From Streptomyces wuyuanensis (GTDB lineage Bacteria; Actinomycetota; Actinomycetes; Streptomycetales; Streptomycetaceae), in assembly GCF_900103455.1 (NCBI RefSeq), contig NZ_FNHI01000006.1, positions 1 through 64,000 on the forward strand: a stretch of DNA of 64,000 bases. Direction: 5' to 3'. Shown piece after piece: positions 42,428 to 51,125 of the stretch. Numbering within the stretch: the stretch's first letter is position 1; each line of letters begins with the position of its first letter. Below the pieces are notes generated by a model. The model worked only from the letters and a program-made list of their open reading frames with translations, had not been told where the DNA came from and did not search any database. The translations under genes and the position numbers were made by a program.

Positions 42428-43372
42428 TCAGTCGCGCTGTGCGCCGGCCGGGAGCGAACGCAGCTCCATCGTGCGGGCGGTGGTGGAGGCGAAGCCGAAG
42501 TCGAGCAGCTTCGCGGCGTCCGTGAAGCGGTTGTCGCCGGTGGACGAGGCCAGGACGACGCCCGTGTAGGTCTTTCCGTTGCGGGTCGCGGCGAAGACGA
42601 GGCAGGGGCCCGCCGCCGTGCCGGTGCCGGTCTTCACACCGATGGCGCCGCTGTAGGAGCCCAGCAGCTTGTTGGTGTTGTACCAGGTGTACGTGCGGGT
42701 GCCGCCCGTGCTGGTCGTGGCCGCGGCCTTGTACGACGTCGGCTTGACGACGTCACGGAAGACGGAGCTGCTCATCGCGTGCCGTGCCAGCTTCGCGAGG
42801 TCCCACGGGGTCGTGTAGTTGTTCCCGGTCGTGGAGATGCCGTCGAACGAGTCGAACTTGGTGTTGACCAGGCCGAGCTGCTTGGCCTTCGCGTTCATCT
42901 TGCCGATGAAGGACTTCGTGCGGGCGGCGGTCGTCGTGCCCGTGCCGTAGGTGTCGGCGAGGGCGTACGCGGCGTCGCAGCCGGACGGCAGCATCAGCCC
43001 GGAGAGCAGCTGGCGGACGGTGAGCTTGTCACCGGTGCGCAGGTCCGCGGTGCTGGCGCCCTCCCGGGCGACGTAGTTGCGGTACTCGGCCTTGACGGTG
43101 ACCTTCTTGTTCAGGTCCACGCCCGGGATGGTGAGGACCGTTATGGCCGTGACCAGCTTCGTCGTGCTCGCCATCTGCCGGCGCGTGTTGTTGGCCTTGC
43201 CGTAGACGGGCTTGCCGTCCGCCTGGTCCAGGAGGAAGCCGCCCTTGGCGGTGATGGACGGGATCGGCGTGGCCGCCTGTGCGGGGGCGGCCAGGGGCGA
43301 GGCCGTCAGCAGCAGACCACCCGCGAGAGCGACGGTGGCGGCGCGGCGCAGGCCCTTGTGGCTGGTTTTCAA
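42428..43372 (-). CDS. Secreted D-alanyl-D-alanine carboxypeptidase/transpeptidase, family S11 (K15-like)
   Basis: A 314-residue exported penicillin-binding protein. A signal peptide (1-33) ends at AAPAQA. The catalytic Ser69 and Lys72 lie in STTK, the second motif is SGC at 130-132 rather than SGN, and the third is KTGTG near 250. SGC is the known variant of the Streptomyces K15 DD-transpeptidase, and the short length without a C-terminal anchoring domain also fits K15. It trims or cross-links peptidoglycan outside the membrane. It converges with bkd operon 2. Confidence 0.93.
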   Translation of the reverse strand: MKTSHKGLRRAATVALAGGLLLTASPLAAPAQAATPIPSITAKGGFLLDQADGKPVYGKANNTRRQMASTTKLVTAITVLTIPGVDLNKKVTVKAEYRNYVAREGASTADLRTGDKLTVRQLLSGLMLPSGCDAAYALADTYGTGTTTAARTKSFIGKMNAKAKQLGLVNTKFDSFDGISTTGNNYTTPWDLAKLARHAMSSSVFRDVVKPTSYKAAATTSTGGTRTYTWYNTNKLLGSYSGAIGVKTGTGTAAGPCLVFAATRNGKTYTGVVLASSTGDNRFTDAAKLLDFGFASTTARTMELRSLPAGAQRD

Positions 43373-43607
43373 AGGAAACGCTCCGAATAGTCGCGTATGC
43401 GTCGAAAGCCTGGGCTTTCAAAGTCGATTGGGACCTGAAGAAAGAACGATCCCGATAGAAGACACGTGAGAGGGGTGAAGGGATGTACGGATGTGGCGTG
43501 CGTCTCGGACGACTTCCCCGTCCGTCCCGCCGCCGGGCCCCGGGTCGGCTCCCCGCCCCGCGATCCCGCCCTCCGCGGCGTCCTGAATGGTGGACATGTA
43601 CTGCTGT

Positions 43608-43637
43608 TGCGCACCTGTTGTATCTATGCTGTGCGCA
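43608..43637. promoter_or_regulatory. GntR-gene promoter with flanking inverted repeat
   Basis: TGCGCAC (43608-43614) and GTGCGCA (43631-43637) are perfect 7-bp arms. Between them lies a -10-like TATGCT (43625-43630), exactly six bases before ATG 43637. This implies a leaderless transcript and repression by the product. Confidence 0.6.
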
Positions 43638-44290
43638 TGCCCGCCGCCCCCGTGAGACAGCCGCCCGCCGCCGAACGCGTCTACGCCCACATCAAGCAGG
43701 CCGTCCTCGACCGCCGCTACGAGGGCGGCACCCTCCTCACCGAGGGCGAACTCGCCGAGGCCGTCGGGGTGTCCCGCACCCCGGTCCGCGAGGCGCTCCT
43801 CAAGCTGGAGATGGAAGGGCTCCTCAAGCTCTATCCGAAGAAGGGCGCGCTCGTCCTCGCCGTCTCCGCGCAGGAGATCGCCGACGTCGTCGAAACCCGG
43901 CTGCTGGTCGAGGAGTTCGCCGTCCGCCGGGCCGTACCCGCCCCGCCCCGCCTGATCGAGCGGCTGGAGGAGCTGCTCGAGGAGCAGAAGCGGCGCGCCG
44001 AGTCCGGCGACCTCGCCGAGGTAGCCGTCACCGACCGCTGCTTCCACGCGGAGATCGTCCGCCACGCCGGCAACCAGATCCTCTCCCGCCTCTACGACCA
44101 GCTGCGCGACCGCCAGTTGCGGATGGGCGTCGCCGTCATGCACTCGCACCCCGACCGCATCGCCAAGAACATCGCCGAGCACGCCGAGATGCTGGACGCC
44201 ATCAGGGCCGGTGACACCGACCGGGCCGCGGCCTGTGTGCACCAGCACCTGGGCTGGGTCAAGGTGCTGGTCCGGGGTGAGGAGCGATGA
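43637..44290 (+). CDS. GntR-family regulator, FadR subfamily (FCD domain)
   Basis: A 217-residue regulator with a winged helix at about 8-75 (TEGELAEAVGVSRTPVREAL, then GLLKLYPKKGALV) and an FCD ligand domain with metal-binding histidines (FHAEIV, AEHAEMLDAI, HQHLGWV). I chose ATG 43637 from the domain start and a -10 located for leaderless transcription; GTG 43631 is possible. It overlaps the MFS transporter gene by four bases, so it probably controls that transporter in response to a carboxylate. Confidence 0.9.
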   Translation: MPAAPVRQPPAAERVYAHIKQAVLDRRYEGGTLLTEGELAEAVGVSRTPVREALLKLEMEGLLKLYPKKGALVLAVSAQEIADVVETRLLVEEFAVRRAVPAPPRLIERLEELLEEQKRRAESGDLAEVAVTDRCFHAEIVRHAGNQILSRLYDQLRDRQLRMGVAVMHSHPDRIAKNIAEHAEMLDAIRAGDTDRAAACVHQHLGWVKVLVRGEER

Positions 44291-45588
44291 GCCGGGAGTC
44301 CGCCGCACTGCCCGGCGATCCCCCGGGCGGACGCCGGGCCGCCCTCGTCTGGGGCATCGGCGTCGCCGTCTACTTCGTCGCCGTCATCTTCCGTACGTCG
44401 CTCGGCGTCGCCGGGCTCGACGCCGCCGACCGCTTCGACGTCAACGCCTCCGCGCTCTCGACCTTCTCCATACTCCAACTGCTCGTCTACGCGGGCATGC
44501 AGATACCCGTCGGCCTCATGGTCGACCGGCTCGGCACCAAGAAGGTGCTGACCATCGGCGTCGTCCTCTTCACCGCGGGCCAGCTCGGCTTCGCGCTCTC
44601 CCCCTCGTACGGCACGGCCCTCGCCGCGCGGGCACTCCTCGGCTGCGGCGACGCGATGACCTTTATCAGCGTGCTGCGGCTCGGCTCCCGCTGGTTCCCC
44701 GCCCGCCGCGGCCCGTTCGTCGCCCAGGTCGCCGCCCTGTTCGGCATGGCCGGCAACCTGGTCTCCACGATCGTGGTCTCCCGGATGCTGGACGGCCTCG
44801 GCTGGACCGCGACGTTCGGGGGCAGTGCCGCGGCCGGAGTGGTCGTCCTCGTCCTGCTCGTCCTCTTCCTCAAGGACCATCCCGAGGGCTGGGAGCCGCC
44901 GCCCGCCGAGCACGCCGGGGCGGCCTACGTCCGCCGGCAGATCGCCCTGTCCTGGCGCGAGCCCGGCACCCGCCTCGGGATGTGGGTGCACTTCACCACC
45001 CAGTTCCCGGCGATGGTGTTCCTGCTGTTGTGGGGCCTGCCGTTCCTCGTCGAGGCCCAGCGGCTCTCCCGGGAGGCGGCGGGCGGGCTGCTCACCCTCG
45101 TGGTCGTCTCCAACATGGTGGTGGGGCTGGTCTACGGCCAGATCATCGCCCGGCACCACGCCGCGCGGGCGCCGCTCGCCCTCGGCACGGTCGCGGCGAC
45201 GGCCACGGTGTGGGCCGCCACCCTCGCCCATCCCGGCGACCGGGCCCCGATGTGGCTGCTGATCACGCTGTGCGCGGTCCTCGGCGCATGCGGTCCCGCC
45301 TCGATGATCGGCTTCGACTTCGCCCGGCCCGCCAATCCTCCGGACCGCCAGGGGACGGCGTCCGGCATCGTCAACATGGGCGGCTTCGTGGCGTCCATGA
45401 CCACGCTGCTGGCGGTGGGCGTACTGCTGGACGCGACCGGGGGCGACTACCGGATCGCCTTCTCGGCCGTCTTCGTCCTGGAGGCGCTGGGCGTGACGCA
45501 GATCCTGCGGCTGCGGGCGCGCACGGTCCGACGGGAGCGGGAGCGGCTGGTGGCGAGCCGGGTCGAGGCGGTGCACGTCCCGGCGTGA
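44287..45588 (+). CDS. Major facilitator superfamily transporter
   Basis: A 433-residue inner-membrane transporter with about twelve helices, starting at ALVWGIGVAVYFVAVIFRTSL. The loop 2-3 motif is VDRLGTKKVL, a good MFS signature, and GLVYGQIIARHH marks the second half. Substrate is unknown; the coupled FCD-type GntR regulator points to an organic acid or sugar acid. The end of the gene is followed by repeat-containing non-coding DNA. Confidence 0.9.
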   Translation: MSRESAALPGDPPGGRRAALVWGIGVAVYFVAVIFRTSLGVAGLDAADRFDVNASALSTFSILQLLVYAGMQIPVGLMVDRLGTKKVLTIGVVLFTAGQLGFALSPSYGTALAARALLGCGDAMTFISVLRLGSRWFPARRGPFVAQVAALFGMAGNLVSTIVVSRMLDGLGWTATFGGSAAAGVVVLVLLVLFLKDHPEGWEPPPAEHAGAAYVRRQIALSWREPGTRLGMWVHFTTQFPAMVFLLLWGLPFLVEAQRLSREAAGGLLTLVVVSNMVVGLVYGQIIARHHAARAPLALGTVAATATVWAATLAHPGDRAPMWLLITLCAVLGACGPASMIGFDFARPANPPDRQGTASGIVNMGGFVASMTTLLAVGVLLDATGGDYRIAFSAVFVLEALGVTQILRLRARTVRRERERLVASRVEAVHVPA

Positions 45589-45656
45589 GACGCGCGCCGC
45601 GCCCCGGGGCGGACGCGAACCCGCGCCCGCCTCGACGGCCGCACGCCCACCCGCCG

Positions 45657-45703
45657 CCGACGTCCCGGCCGGACCGCCGTCCGACGTCCCGGCCGGACCG
45701 CCG
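45657..45703. repeat. Tandem 24-base direct repeat
   Basis: A 23-base block starting CCGACGTCCCGGCCGG is repeated with a 24-base period (45657 and 45681). It lies in the 180-base gap between the convergent MFS and isomerase-like genes. It may mark slippage in non-coding DNA. Confidence 0.75.
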
Positions 45704-45768
45704 GCGCCCCGGGCCGCTGCAGCGCCGGACGCGTCGCCGCGGGTCACCGCGGCGACGGGCGCCGACCG

Positions 45769-46593
45769 CTAAGGCGTCACCGCGAACGATTCCAGGATCG
45801 CGCCCGCGAGTTCGGCGTCCCCCTCGACCTTGATCCGGTCGGCGACGACCGCGGGCCGGACCCGTCCGGCCGCCAGACGTACGTACGTCTCCCAGTCCAG
45901 CGTCAGCGTCGCGGCCGGGCCCAGCGAGGGCGCGCCGTCGATGGTGCCGCGGCCGTCCGCGTCGACCCGCACCGTCCGCAGGAACTCCACCGGACCGTGC
46001 ACGTCGAAGACCACCGCCGAATGGGGCGGTGCCCCGGCGTCCTTGGCCACGACCCTCGGCAGCACCGCGAGGAAGTTGTCGCGGGCGACGAGCGCGCCGG
46101 GGGAGTCGAGGTTGCCCGGTTTGTTCAGTGCGACGCGCAGGTCCTGTTCGTGCACCCAGATGTCGAACGCCCGCATCCGGTAGGCGAGTTCCAGCGTCTG
46201 CTCCGCACCCAGCGGGGCGCGCACCATCGTCTCGGGCGCACGGTTCTCGTTCCGCAGCTGCCGGTTCCGCCGGATGATCGTGTACTCGAGCTCGGCGGTC
46301 ATCTCCGGCGCCGTGTGGTGGCGGCGCACATCGACCTGCATCTCCATGTAGCGCGCGAACTCGCTGCGCACATGGTAGAGATCGCGCGGCAGGGTGTGGA
46401 TCGGACGGGGATCGCCGAGCATCTCGCACTCCATGCCGATGACGTGCGAGACGATGTCGCGCACCGACCAGCCGGGGCACGGCGTCGCGCGGTTCCACTC
46501 GCCCTCGGCGAGCGGCTGCACCAGCTCGGATATGGCTTCGACGGAGTGGGCCCAGGCGTCGGCATAGGTCTGGAGACTGGGATGGACGGTCAC
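45769..46593 (-). CDS. Maleylpyruvate isomerase family (mycothiol-dependent, DinB-like) protein
   Basis: A 274-residue protein with an N-terminal DinB-like helical domain (about 1-165). Its metal-binding histidines include CPGWSVRDIVSHVIGMECE and FDIWVHEQDLR; a C-terminal SCP2-like domain follows. The fold is that of mycothiol-dependent enzymes that isomerise, conjugate or detoxify small electrophiles in actinobacteria. Reaction unknown. It is divergent from a nitrilase-family gene. Confidence 0.85.
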   Translation of the reverse strand: MTVHPSLQTYADAWAHSVEAISELVQPLAEGEWNRATPCPGWSVRDIVSHVIGMECEMLGDPRPIHTLPRDLYHVRSEFARYMEMQVDVRRHHTAPEMTAELEYTIIRRNRQLRNENRAPETMVRAPLGAEQTLELAYRMRAFDIWVHEQDLRVALNKPGNLDSPGALVARDNFLAVLPRVVAKDAGAPPHSAVVFDVHGPVEFLRTVRVDADGRGTIDGAPSLGPAATLTLDWETYVRLAAGRVRPAVVADRIKVEGDAELAGAILESFAVTP

Positions 46594-46636
46594 GGAACCC
46601 CTCGGCGGTCGTGCGCGGGCTGGGTGCAGGCGGCTG

Positions 46637-46662
46637 CCGGGGGTCCTGGGGGTGACCCCCGG
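46637..46662. other. Hairpin in the divergent isomerase-nitrilase promoter region
   Basis: CCGGGGGTC (46637-46645) pairs with GACCCCCGG (46654-46662) over an eight-base loop, 44 bases upstream of the isomerase-like start. Placed between two divergent genes, it is not an obvious terminator and may act in a leader or as an operator. Confidence 0.4.
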
Positions 46663-46758
46663 GAGAGAACAGTACGCTGCCCTTGGGCACCCCGGCAGTG
46701 CTTTCGTGTGACGATCGTAGGCCCGTGTTGACGGCTCGAATGCCAGGACGGTGGTAGT

Positions 46759-47562
46759 GTGCGCGCCTCACTCATCCAGATCGCAGTAGACCGGGACGAA
46801 TCGGTGGATTCACGCCGGCGCCGAGCGGCCGAACTGGTCCGGGGACAGCGTGGATCCGACCTCGTCGTCCTCCCCGAACTGTGGCCCGTCGGCGCCTTCG
46901 CGTACGAGTCCTTCGAGGCGGAGGCCGAGACGCTGGACGGGCCCACGCACCGGGCCATGGCGGAGGCCGCGGCCGCCGCGGGCGTCTGGCTGCACGCGGG
47001 CTCCGTCGTCGAGCGGGCTCCCGACGGCCGCCTCTTCAACACCTCGCTCGTCCTCTCCCCCGAGGGCCGCCTCGCGGGTGTCTACCGGAAGATCCACCGC
47101 TTCGGCTTCGACAAGGGCGAGGCCGTGATGATGGCCGCGGGCGAGGACCTGGTGACCGTGCGACTGCCCCAGGCCACCCTCGGCCTCGGCACCTGTTACG
47201 ACCTGCGCTTCCCGGAACTCTTCCGCGGCCTGGTCGACGCGGGCGCAGACGTCCTCGTGGTCCCCGCCGGCTGGCCGGAGCGGCGCCGTGCCCACTGGAC
47301 CCTCCTCGCGCGGGCCAGGGCGGTCGAGAACCAGTCGTACGTCCTCGCCTGCGGCACCGCAGGCACCCACGCGGGCGTGGAGCAGGCGGGCCACAGCATC
47401 GTCGTCGACCCCTGGGGCGAGGTCCTCGCGGAGGCGGGCGCCGGCGAGGAGGTCCTCACCGTCGACCTCGACCCGAAGAAGCCCGCCGCGACCCGCGACC
47501 AGTTCCCGGCCCTCAAGGACCGCCGCCTGGGCCTGGCACCGCCGGCGTCCGCCAGGCCCTGA
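46759..47562 (+). CDS. Carbon-nitrogen hydrolase (nitrilase superfamily)
   Basis: A 267-residue amidase with the full Glu-Lys-Cys triad: Glu in VLPELWP (near 37), Lys in YRKIHRFGFDKGE and Cys in LGTCYDLRFPEL. The form suits omega-amidase or N-carbamoyl/deaminated-glutathione amidase branches; exact substrate open. It starts at GTG 46759. It is transcribed alone and converges with the helical-repeat gene. Confidence 0.9.
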   Translation: MRASLIQIAVDRDESVDSRRRRAAELVRGQRGSDLVVLPELWPVGAFAYESFEAEAETLDGPTHRAMAEAAAAAGVWLHAGSVVERAPDGRLFNTSLVLSPEGRLAGVYRKIHRFGFDKGEAVMMAAGEDLVTVRLPQATLGLGTCYDLRFPELFRGLVDAGADVLVVPAGWPERRRAHWTLLARARAVENQSYVLACGTAGTHAGVEQAGHSIVVDPWGEVLAEAGAGEEVLTVDLDPKKPAATRDQFPALKDRRLGLAPPASARP

Positions 47563-47672
47563 CGCTCCGCGGTCCCCGCCTCTCCCGTGCCGCCGCGGCC
47601 CGGTCGGCCGAAGACGAGGGCGGTCACCGACCCTGCTGTCCGAGCCCCACGGCAAGCGCGCCCGGCGGGGTG

Positions 47673-48389
47673 TCAGTCGCCGACCTGGTGTTCCACACGG
47701 TGACGGATGTAGTCGTCCGGATGCGATCGGGCTATCGCCACCGCCCTGTCCACCAGGTCGTGCATCTCCGGAGAGTAGGCCGACTTGCGGAGTGGGAGAC
47801 CCTGCAGGATGCAGCGCCGGACGTCCACGTTCTCGTTGGTCACGAACGCGCGCAGAGTCGCCTCATCCCACTCCGCCACCACGGCCGAGCCGTCATCGGT
47901 CTCAGCCACGCCTGTCGCGCCGGGGCCTTCCGCCTCCACCTGGGGCATCCGCAGCGGCAGGGCCGTCCAGTACCAGGCCCGCGCGGCGCCCACCCGTTCA
48001 GGATCCGTGCCCGTCCGCAGGTACGCGAGCAGCGCGACTCGGACGCGCGCGTACCCGAATGCGTTCAGGGCCGGCTCGACGAACTGGCGGTTGAAGCTCG
48101 GGTCGGGATCGTGGACGGCCGCCTTGAGCAGCACGTCGAAGGACTCCTCGGAGAGGGTCATGCCCCGGAGGCATGCGCCTCGCAGCGCAGTGCGGGCGCG
48201 ATGCTGCCAGGCCCGGGGAGCGCCGGGCTCCGATTCGGAGGCGACGTCGAGCCCGAGGCTCCGCACGACTTCGGCCAGGCAGGCCTCGAACGCGTCCCTC
48301 CGGTCCTGCGCCCGCCCTGGCAGTGCCATGAACACCTGCGCCTTCGGTGCCGTCCCACCGGCAGCCGACTCGTTCCCGTCCGCAGTCAT
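47673..48389 (-). CDS. Hypothetical protein, HEAT-like helical
   Basis: A 238-residue protein of no recognised family. The central and C-terminal parts look like short helical repeats (FVTNENVDVRRCILQGLPLR, then VAIARSHPDDYIRHRVEHQV), as in HEAT-like or leucine-rich variant proteins that bind partners. The N-terminal 20 residues are disordered. ATG 48389 is the first good start. No signal peptide. It is divergent from the thioredoxin-NHL gene. Confidence 0.6.
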   Translation of the reverse strand: MTADGNESAAGGTAPKAQVFMALPGRAQDRRDAFEACLAEVVRSLGLDVASESEPGAPRAWQHRARTALRGACLRGMTLSEESFDVLLKAAVHDPDPSFNRQFVEPALNAFGYARVRVALLAYLRTGTDPERVGAARAWYWTALPLRMPQVEAEGPGATGVAETDDGSAVVAEWDEATLRAFVTNENVDVRRCILQGLPLRKSAYSPEMHDLVDRAVAIARSHPDDYIRHRVEHQVGD

Positions 48390-48452
48390 CCGTCGCGCCC
48401 CCCGCCGCGTGTGTGTGATCCGACGTTCGTACCAGGGTGGCAAGCTTGATGT

Positions 48453-50258
48453 ATGAACGATCCCGCCCCGGCGCCCACCCCCGCGCCCCGTCGCCGTGCC
48501 CGTGTCCGTGCCCCCGAGCTGATCGGCAAGGGCGGCTGGCTGAACACCGGAGGCAAGGACCTCACCCTCGCCGACCTGCGAGGACGCATCACCATTCTCG
48601 ATTTTTGGACGTTCTGCTGCATCAACTGCCTGCATGTCCTGGACGAGCTGCGCGAGCTCGAGGAGAAGCACCGCGACACCACGGTGATCATCGGCGTCCA
48701 CTCGCCGAAGTTCGTGCACGAGGCCGAGCACCAGGCCGTCGCCGACGCCGTCGAGCGGTACGAGGTGCACCACCCCGTCCTCGACGACCCCGAGCTCGCG
48801 ACCTGGAAGCAGTACGCGGTCCGGGCCTGGCCGACGCTCGTGGTGATCGACCCCGAGGGGTACGTCGTCGCCCAGCACGCCGGTGAGGGCCACGCGCACG
48901 CCATCGAGCGGCTCGTGGAGCAGCTGGAGATCGAGCACGAGGCGAAGGGGACGCTGCGGCGCGGGGACGGGCCGTACGTGCCGCCGGAGCCGGTCGCGAC
49001 GGATCTGCGCTTCCCGGGGAAGGCCGTGCGGCTGCCCTCCGGGCGGATTCTGGTCTCGGATTCGACGCGGCACCAGCTGGTCGAGCTGGAGTCGGACGGC
49101 GAGACCGTCGTGCGGCGGATCGGCGACGGCGACTTCCGGGAGCCGCAGGGGCTGGCGCTGCTGCCGTCGGGGAAGGTGATCGTCGCCGACACCGTGAACC
49201 ACGCACTGCGGACGTTCGACCCCGGGACCGGCGCGATCGAGCGTGTCGCGGGGACGGGGCGGCAGTGGTGGCAGGGGTCGCCGACGTCGGGGCCGGCGCT
49301 CGAGGTGGATCTGTCGTCGCCGTGGGACGTCGCCTGGTGGCAGGGCAAGGTGTGGATCGCGATGGCGGGTGTCCACCAGCTGTGGACGTACGACCCGGAG
49401 ACCGGCACCGTCGAGGTGGCCGCCGGTACCACCAACGAGGGTCTCGTGGACGGCCCGGCGGCCGAGGCGTGGTTCGCGCAGCCCTCCGGTCTGGCCGCGA
49501 CCGAGGACCGGCTGTGGATCGCCGACTCGGAGACGTCCGCGCTGCGCTGGATCGGCACCGACGGCGTCGTGCACACCGCGGTCGGCAGCGGTCTCTTCGA
49601 CTTCGGGCACCGGGACGGGGAGGCCGGACAGGCCCTGCTCCAGCACCCGTTGGGCGTCACCGCCCTGCCCGACGGCTCGGTGGCGGTGTCCGACACGTAC
49701 AACCACGCGCTCCGGCGCTACGATCCGGCGACCGAGACGGTGACGACCCTCGCGACCGATCTGCGCGAGCCGTCCGGCGCGGTGCTGGACGGCGACGAGA
49801 TCGTCGTCGTGGAGTCGGCGCGGCACCGGCTGACGAGGCTGCGGCTGCCCGAGGAGGCCGTCCGGGTGGAGGCGGTGGCGCACCGTACGCAGCGTGCGGC
49901 CACCGAGGTGGCGCCGGGGACGCTGCGGCTCGACGTGGTCTTCCAGGCCCCCGAGGGGCAGAAGCTCGACACCCGTTACGGCCCGTCGACCAGGCTGCTG
50001 GTGTCGTCGACCCCGCCGGAGCTGCTGGCCGCGGGCGAGGGTGCGGGCACGGACCTGTTCCGGGAGCTGGAGCTGAATCCGGCGGTGACGGAAGGCGTGC
50101 TGCACGTGTCGGCGATGGCGGCCTCGTGCGACGACGATCCCGCGAACGAGTACCCGGCGTGCCATGTGCACCAGCAGGACTGGGGTGTTCCGGTCCGGGT
50201 GACGCCGGACGGGGTGGCCCGGCTGCCGCTGATGCTCGCGGGCATGGACGAGGGGTAG
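48453..50258 (+). CDS. Thioredoxin-like domain plus NHL-repeat beta-propeller (NHLRC2-like)
   Basis: A 601-residue protein. A thioredoxin fold at about 15-165 has the active site FWTFCCINCLHVL, so the redox pair is CINC with an extra Cys before it. A six-bladed NHL propeller follows (about 185-490), with recurring GxVxVADTxNHAxR segments (VIVADTVNHALRTF, VAVSDTYNHALRRY). A C-terminal beta domain completes it, as in human NHLRC2. No signal peptide is seen, so it is probably cytoplasmic. A disulfide reductase role is plausible, with the client unknown. Confidence 0.88.
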   Translation: MNDPAPAPTPAPRRRARVRAPELIGKGGWLNTGGKDLTLADLRGRITILDFWTFCCINCLHVLDELRELEEKHRDTTVIIGVHSPKFVHEAEHQAVADAVERYEVHHPVLDDPELATWKQYAVRAWPTLVVIDPEGYVVAQHAGEGHAHAIERLVEQLEIEHEAKGTLRRGDGPYVPPEPVATDLRFPGKAVRLPSGRILVSDSTRHQLVELESDGETVVRRIGDGDFREPQGLALLPSGKVIVADTVNHALRTFDPGTGAIERVAGTGRQWWQGSPTSGPALEVDLSSPWDVAWWQGKVWIAMAGVHQLWTYDPETGTVEVAAGTTNEGLVDGPAAEAWFAQPSGLAATEDRLWIADSETSALRWIGTDGVVHTAVGSGLFDFGHRDGEAGQALLQHPLGVTALPDGSVAVSDTYNHALRRYDPATETVTTLATDLREPSGAVLDGDEIVVVESARHRLTRLRLPEEAVRVEAVAHRTQRAATEVAPGTLRLDVVFQAPEGQKLDTRYGPSTRLLVSSTPPELLAAGEGAGTDLFRELELNPAVTEGVLHVSAMAASCDDDPANEYPACHVHQQDWGVPVRVTPDGVARLPLMLAGMDEG

Positions 50259-50290
50259 CCGGCCCGGCGGTGCGGCCCGGCGGGCGGGCG

Positions 50291-50662
50291 TCAGTGGAAC
50301 AGGCCCTGCTTGGTGGGTTCGCGCCCCGCGGCGGCGTCGAGGCAACCGGCCACCCACAGACCCGGTTTGTGGGTGGCCCGGCGCGCTCCGGCACCTTCCC
50401 GGAGCAGCCGGGCGCAGCCGCCGTCGAGGAGTTCCTTCGTCCGCTCGCCGGTGGCGTCGGCCTTCCGGATGCGGTTGGCGAGCAGGTAGCCGCCTTCGTA
50501 GGCGACGTCGTCCGCCCATGGCGGACGGTCGTTGTACTGGTGGATCAGCAGTCCGGCGAGGGCGACGACGACCGCGGTGGCCGCGGCGAGCAGGGCGGCG
50601 CGCTTCTTCCGGGACGGACCGCGATGACGCACGAGGGCCGTCCCCTGTCCCAGGAGAACCAT
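50291..50662 (-). CDS. Small single-pass membrane protein, unknown function
   Basis: A 123-residue protein beginning MVLLGQG. A basic stretch (RHRGPSRKKR) is followed by one helix (ALLAAATAVVVALAGLLI, about 22-40), then a 75-residue outer region with two cysteines near the C-terminus (GGCARLLREG, VAGCLDAAAG) that could form a disulfide. ATG 50662 is chosen although the upstream bases form a hairpin rather than a ribosome site; GTG 50671 is the alternative. No family recognised. Confidence 0.6.
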   Translation of the reverse strand: MVLLGQGTALVRHRGPSRKKRAALLAAATAVVVALAGLLIHQYNDRPPWADDVAYEGGYLLANRIRKADATGERTKELLDGGCARLLREGAGARRATHKPGLWVAGCLDAAAGREPTKQGLFH

Positions 50663-50694
50663 GCGAAACACCCTGCGCGGCGGGGTGTTTCGCA
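50662..50694 (-). promoter_or_regulatory. Hairpin abutting the start of the small membrane protein gene
   Basis: TGCGAAACACCC (50662-50673) and GGGTGTTTCGCA (50683-50694) are perfect 12-bp arms with a nine-base loop. On the mRNA the 3' arm runs into the ATG. It could end transcription from the upstream gene or hide the start of the next. Confidence 0.5.
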
Positions 50695-50786
50695 GATGTC
50701 AGCGGATGTCAGGGGATGCCGGCGGACGCCGGCTGCGGTGTGCGGCCGACGTCCGGTCCTCGGAGTGCCGCCGGCCGGCTGCCGGG

Positions 50787-51014
50787 TCAGCGCTCGTAGC
50801 CGCTCCGGGGCTCCTCCACCACGGTCGGGGCGACCGGGGGCACGACCGCGCGGCGACGGCGCGCGATGCTGGTGAAGGTGGCGACGCCGATGATGCCGAC
50901 CGCCATCATGATCAGGCCGACCAGGTCGAGGTTGACGCTCTCGGTCTTCCAGTCGGTCGCGAAGGTGAGAATCGCCCCCGCGCCGATCAGCAGGATGCAG
51001 CCTCCCAGGCCCAT
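50787..51014 (-). CDS. DUF6458-type small two-helix membrane protein
   Basis: A 75-residue protein. It starts MGLGGCILLIGAGAILTFAT, has a central loop WKTESVNLDLVG and a second helix (LIMMAVGIIGVATFTSIA), then a short Arg/Val/Pro tail in the cytoplasm. This is the DUF6458 layout, function unknown. ATG 51014 follows AGGAGGCGGAG. It is downstream of the aminopeptidase on the same strand. Confidence 0.78.
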   Translation of the reverse strand: MGLGGCILLIGAGAILTFATDWKTESVNLDLVGLIMMAVGIIGVATFTSIARRRRAVVPPVAPTVVEEPRSGYER

Positions 51015-51125
51015 GATCTCCGCCTCCTGTGTCGATGTAGGACCTCCGGGTACCCCGGCCCGCGACACCTACGCAGGAATGCCTGGACGACGTCCGCACG
51101 GCGCTCGGCACCGCGCCCGCGCGCG

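Noticed and set aside
47673..50519. A 948-codon minus-strand open frame
   Set aside because: Only its last 238 codons look like protein. The rest is antisense to the thioredoxin-NHL gene and is Arg/Pro/Gly-rich.
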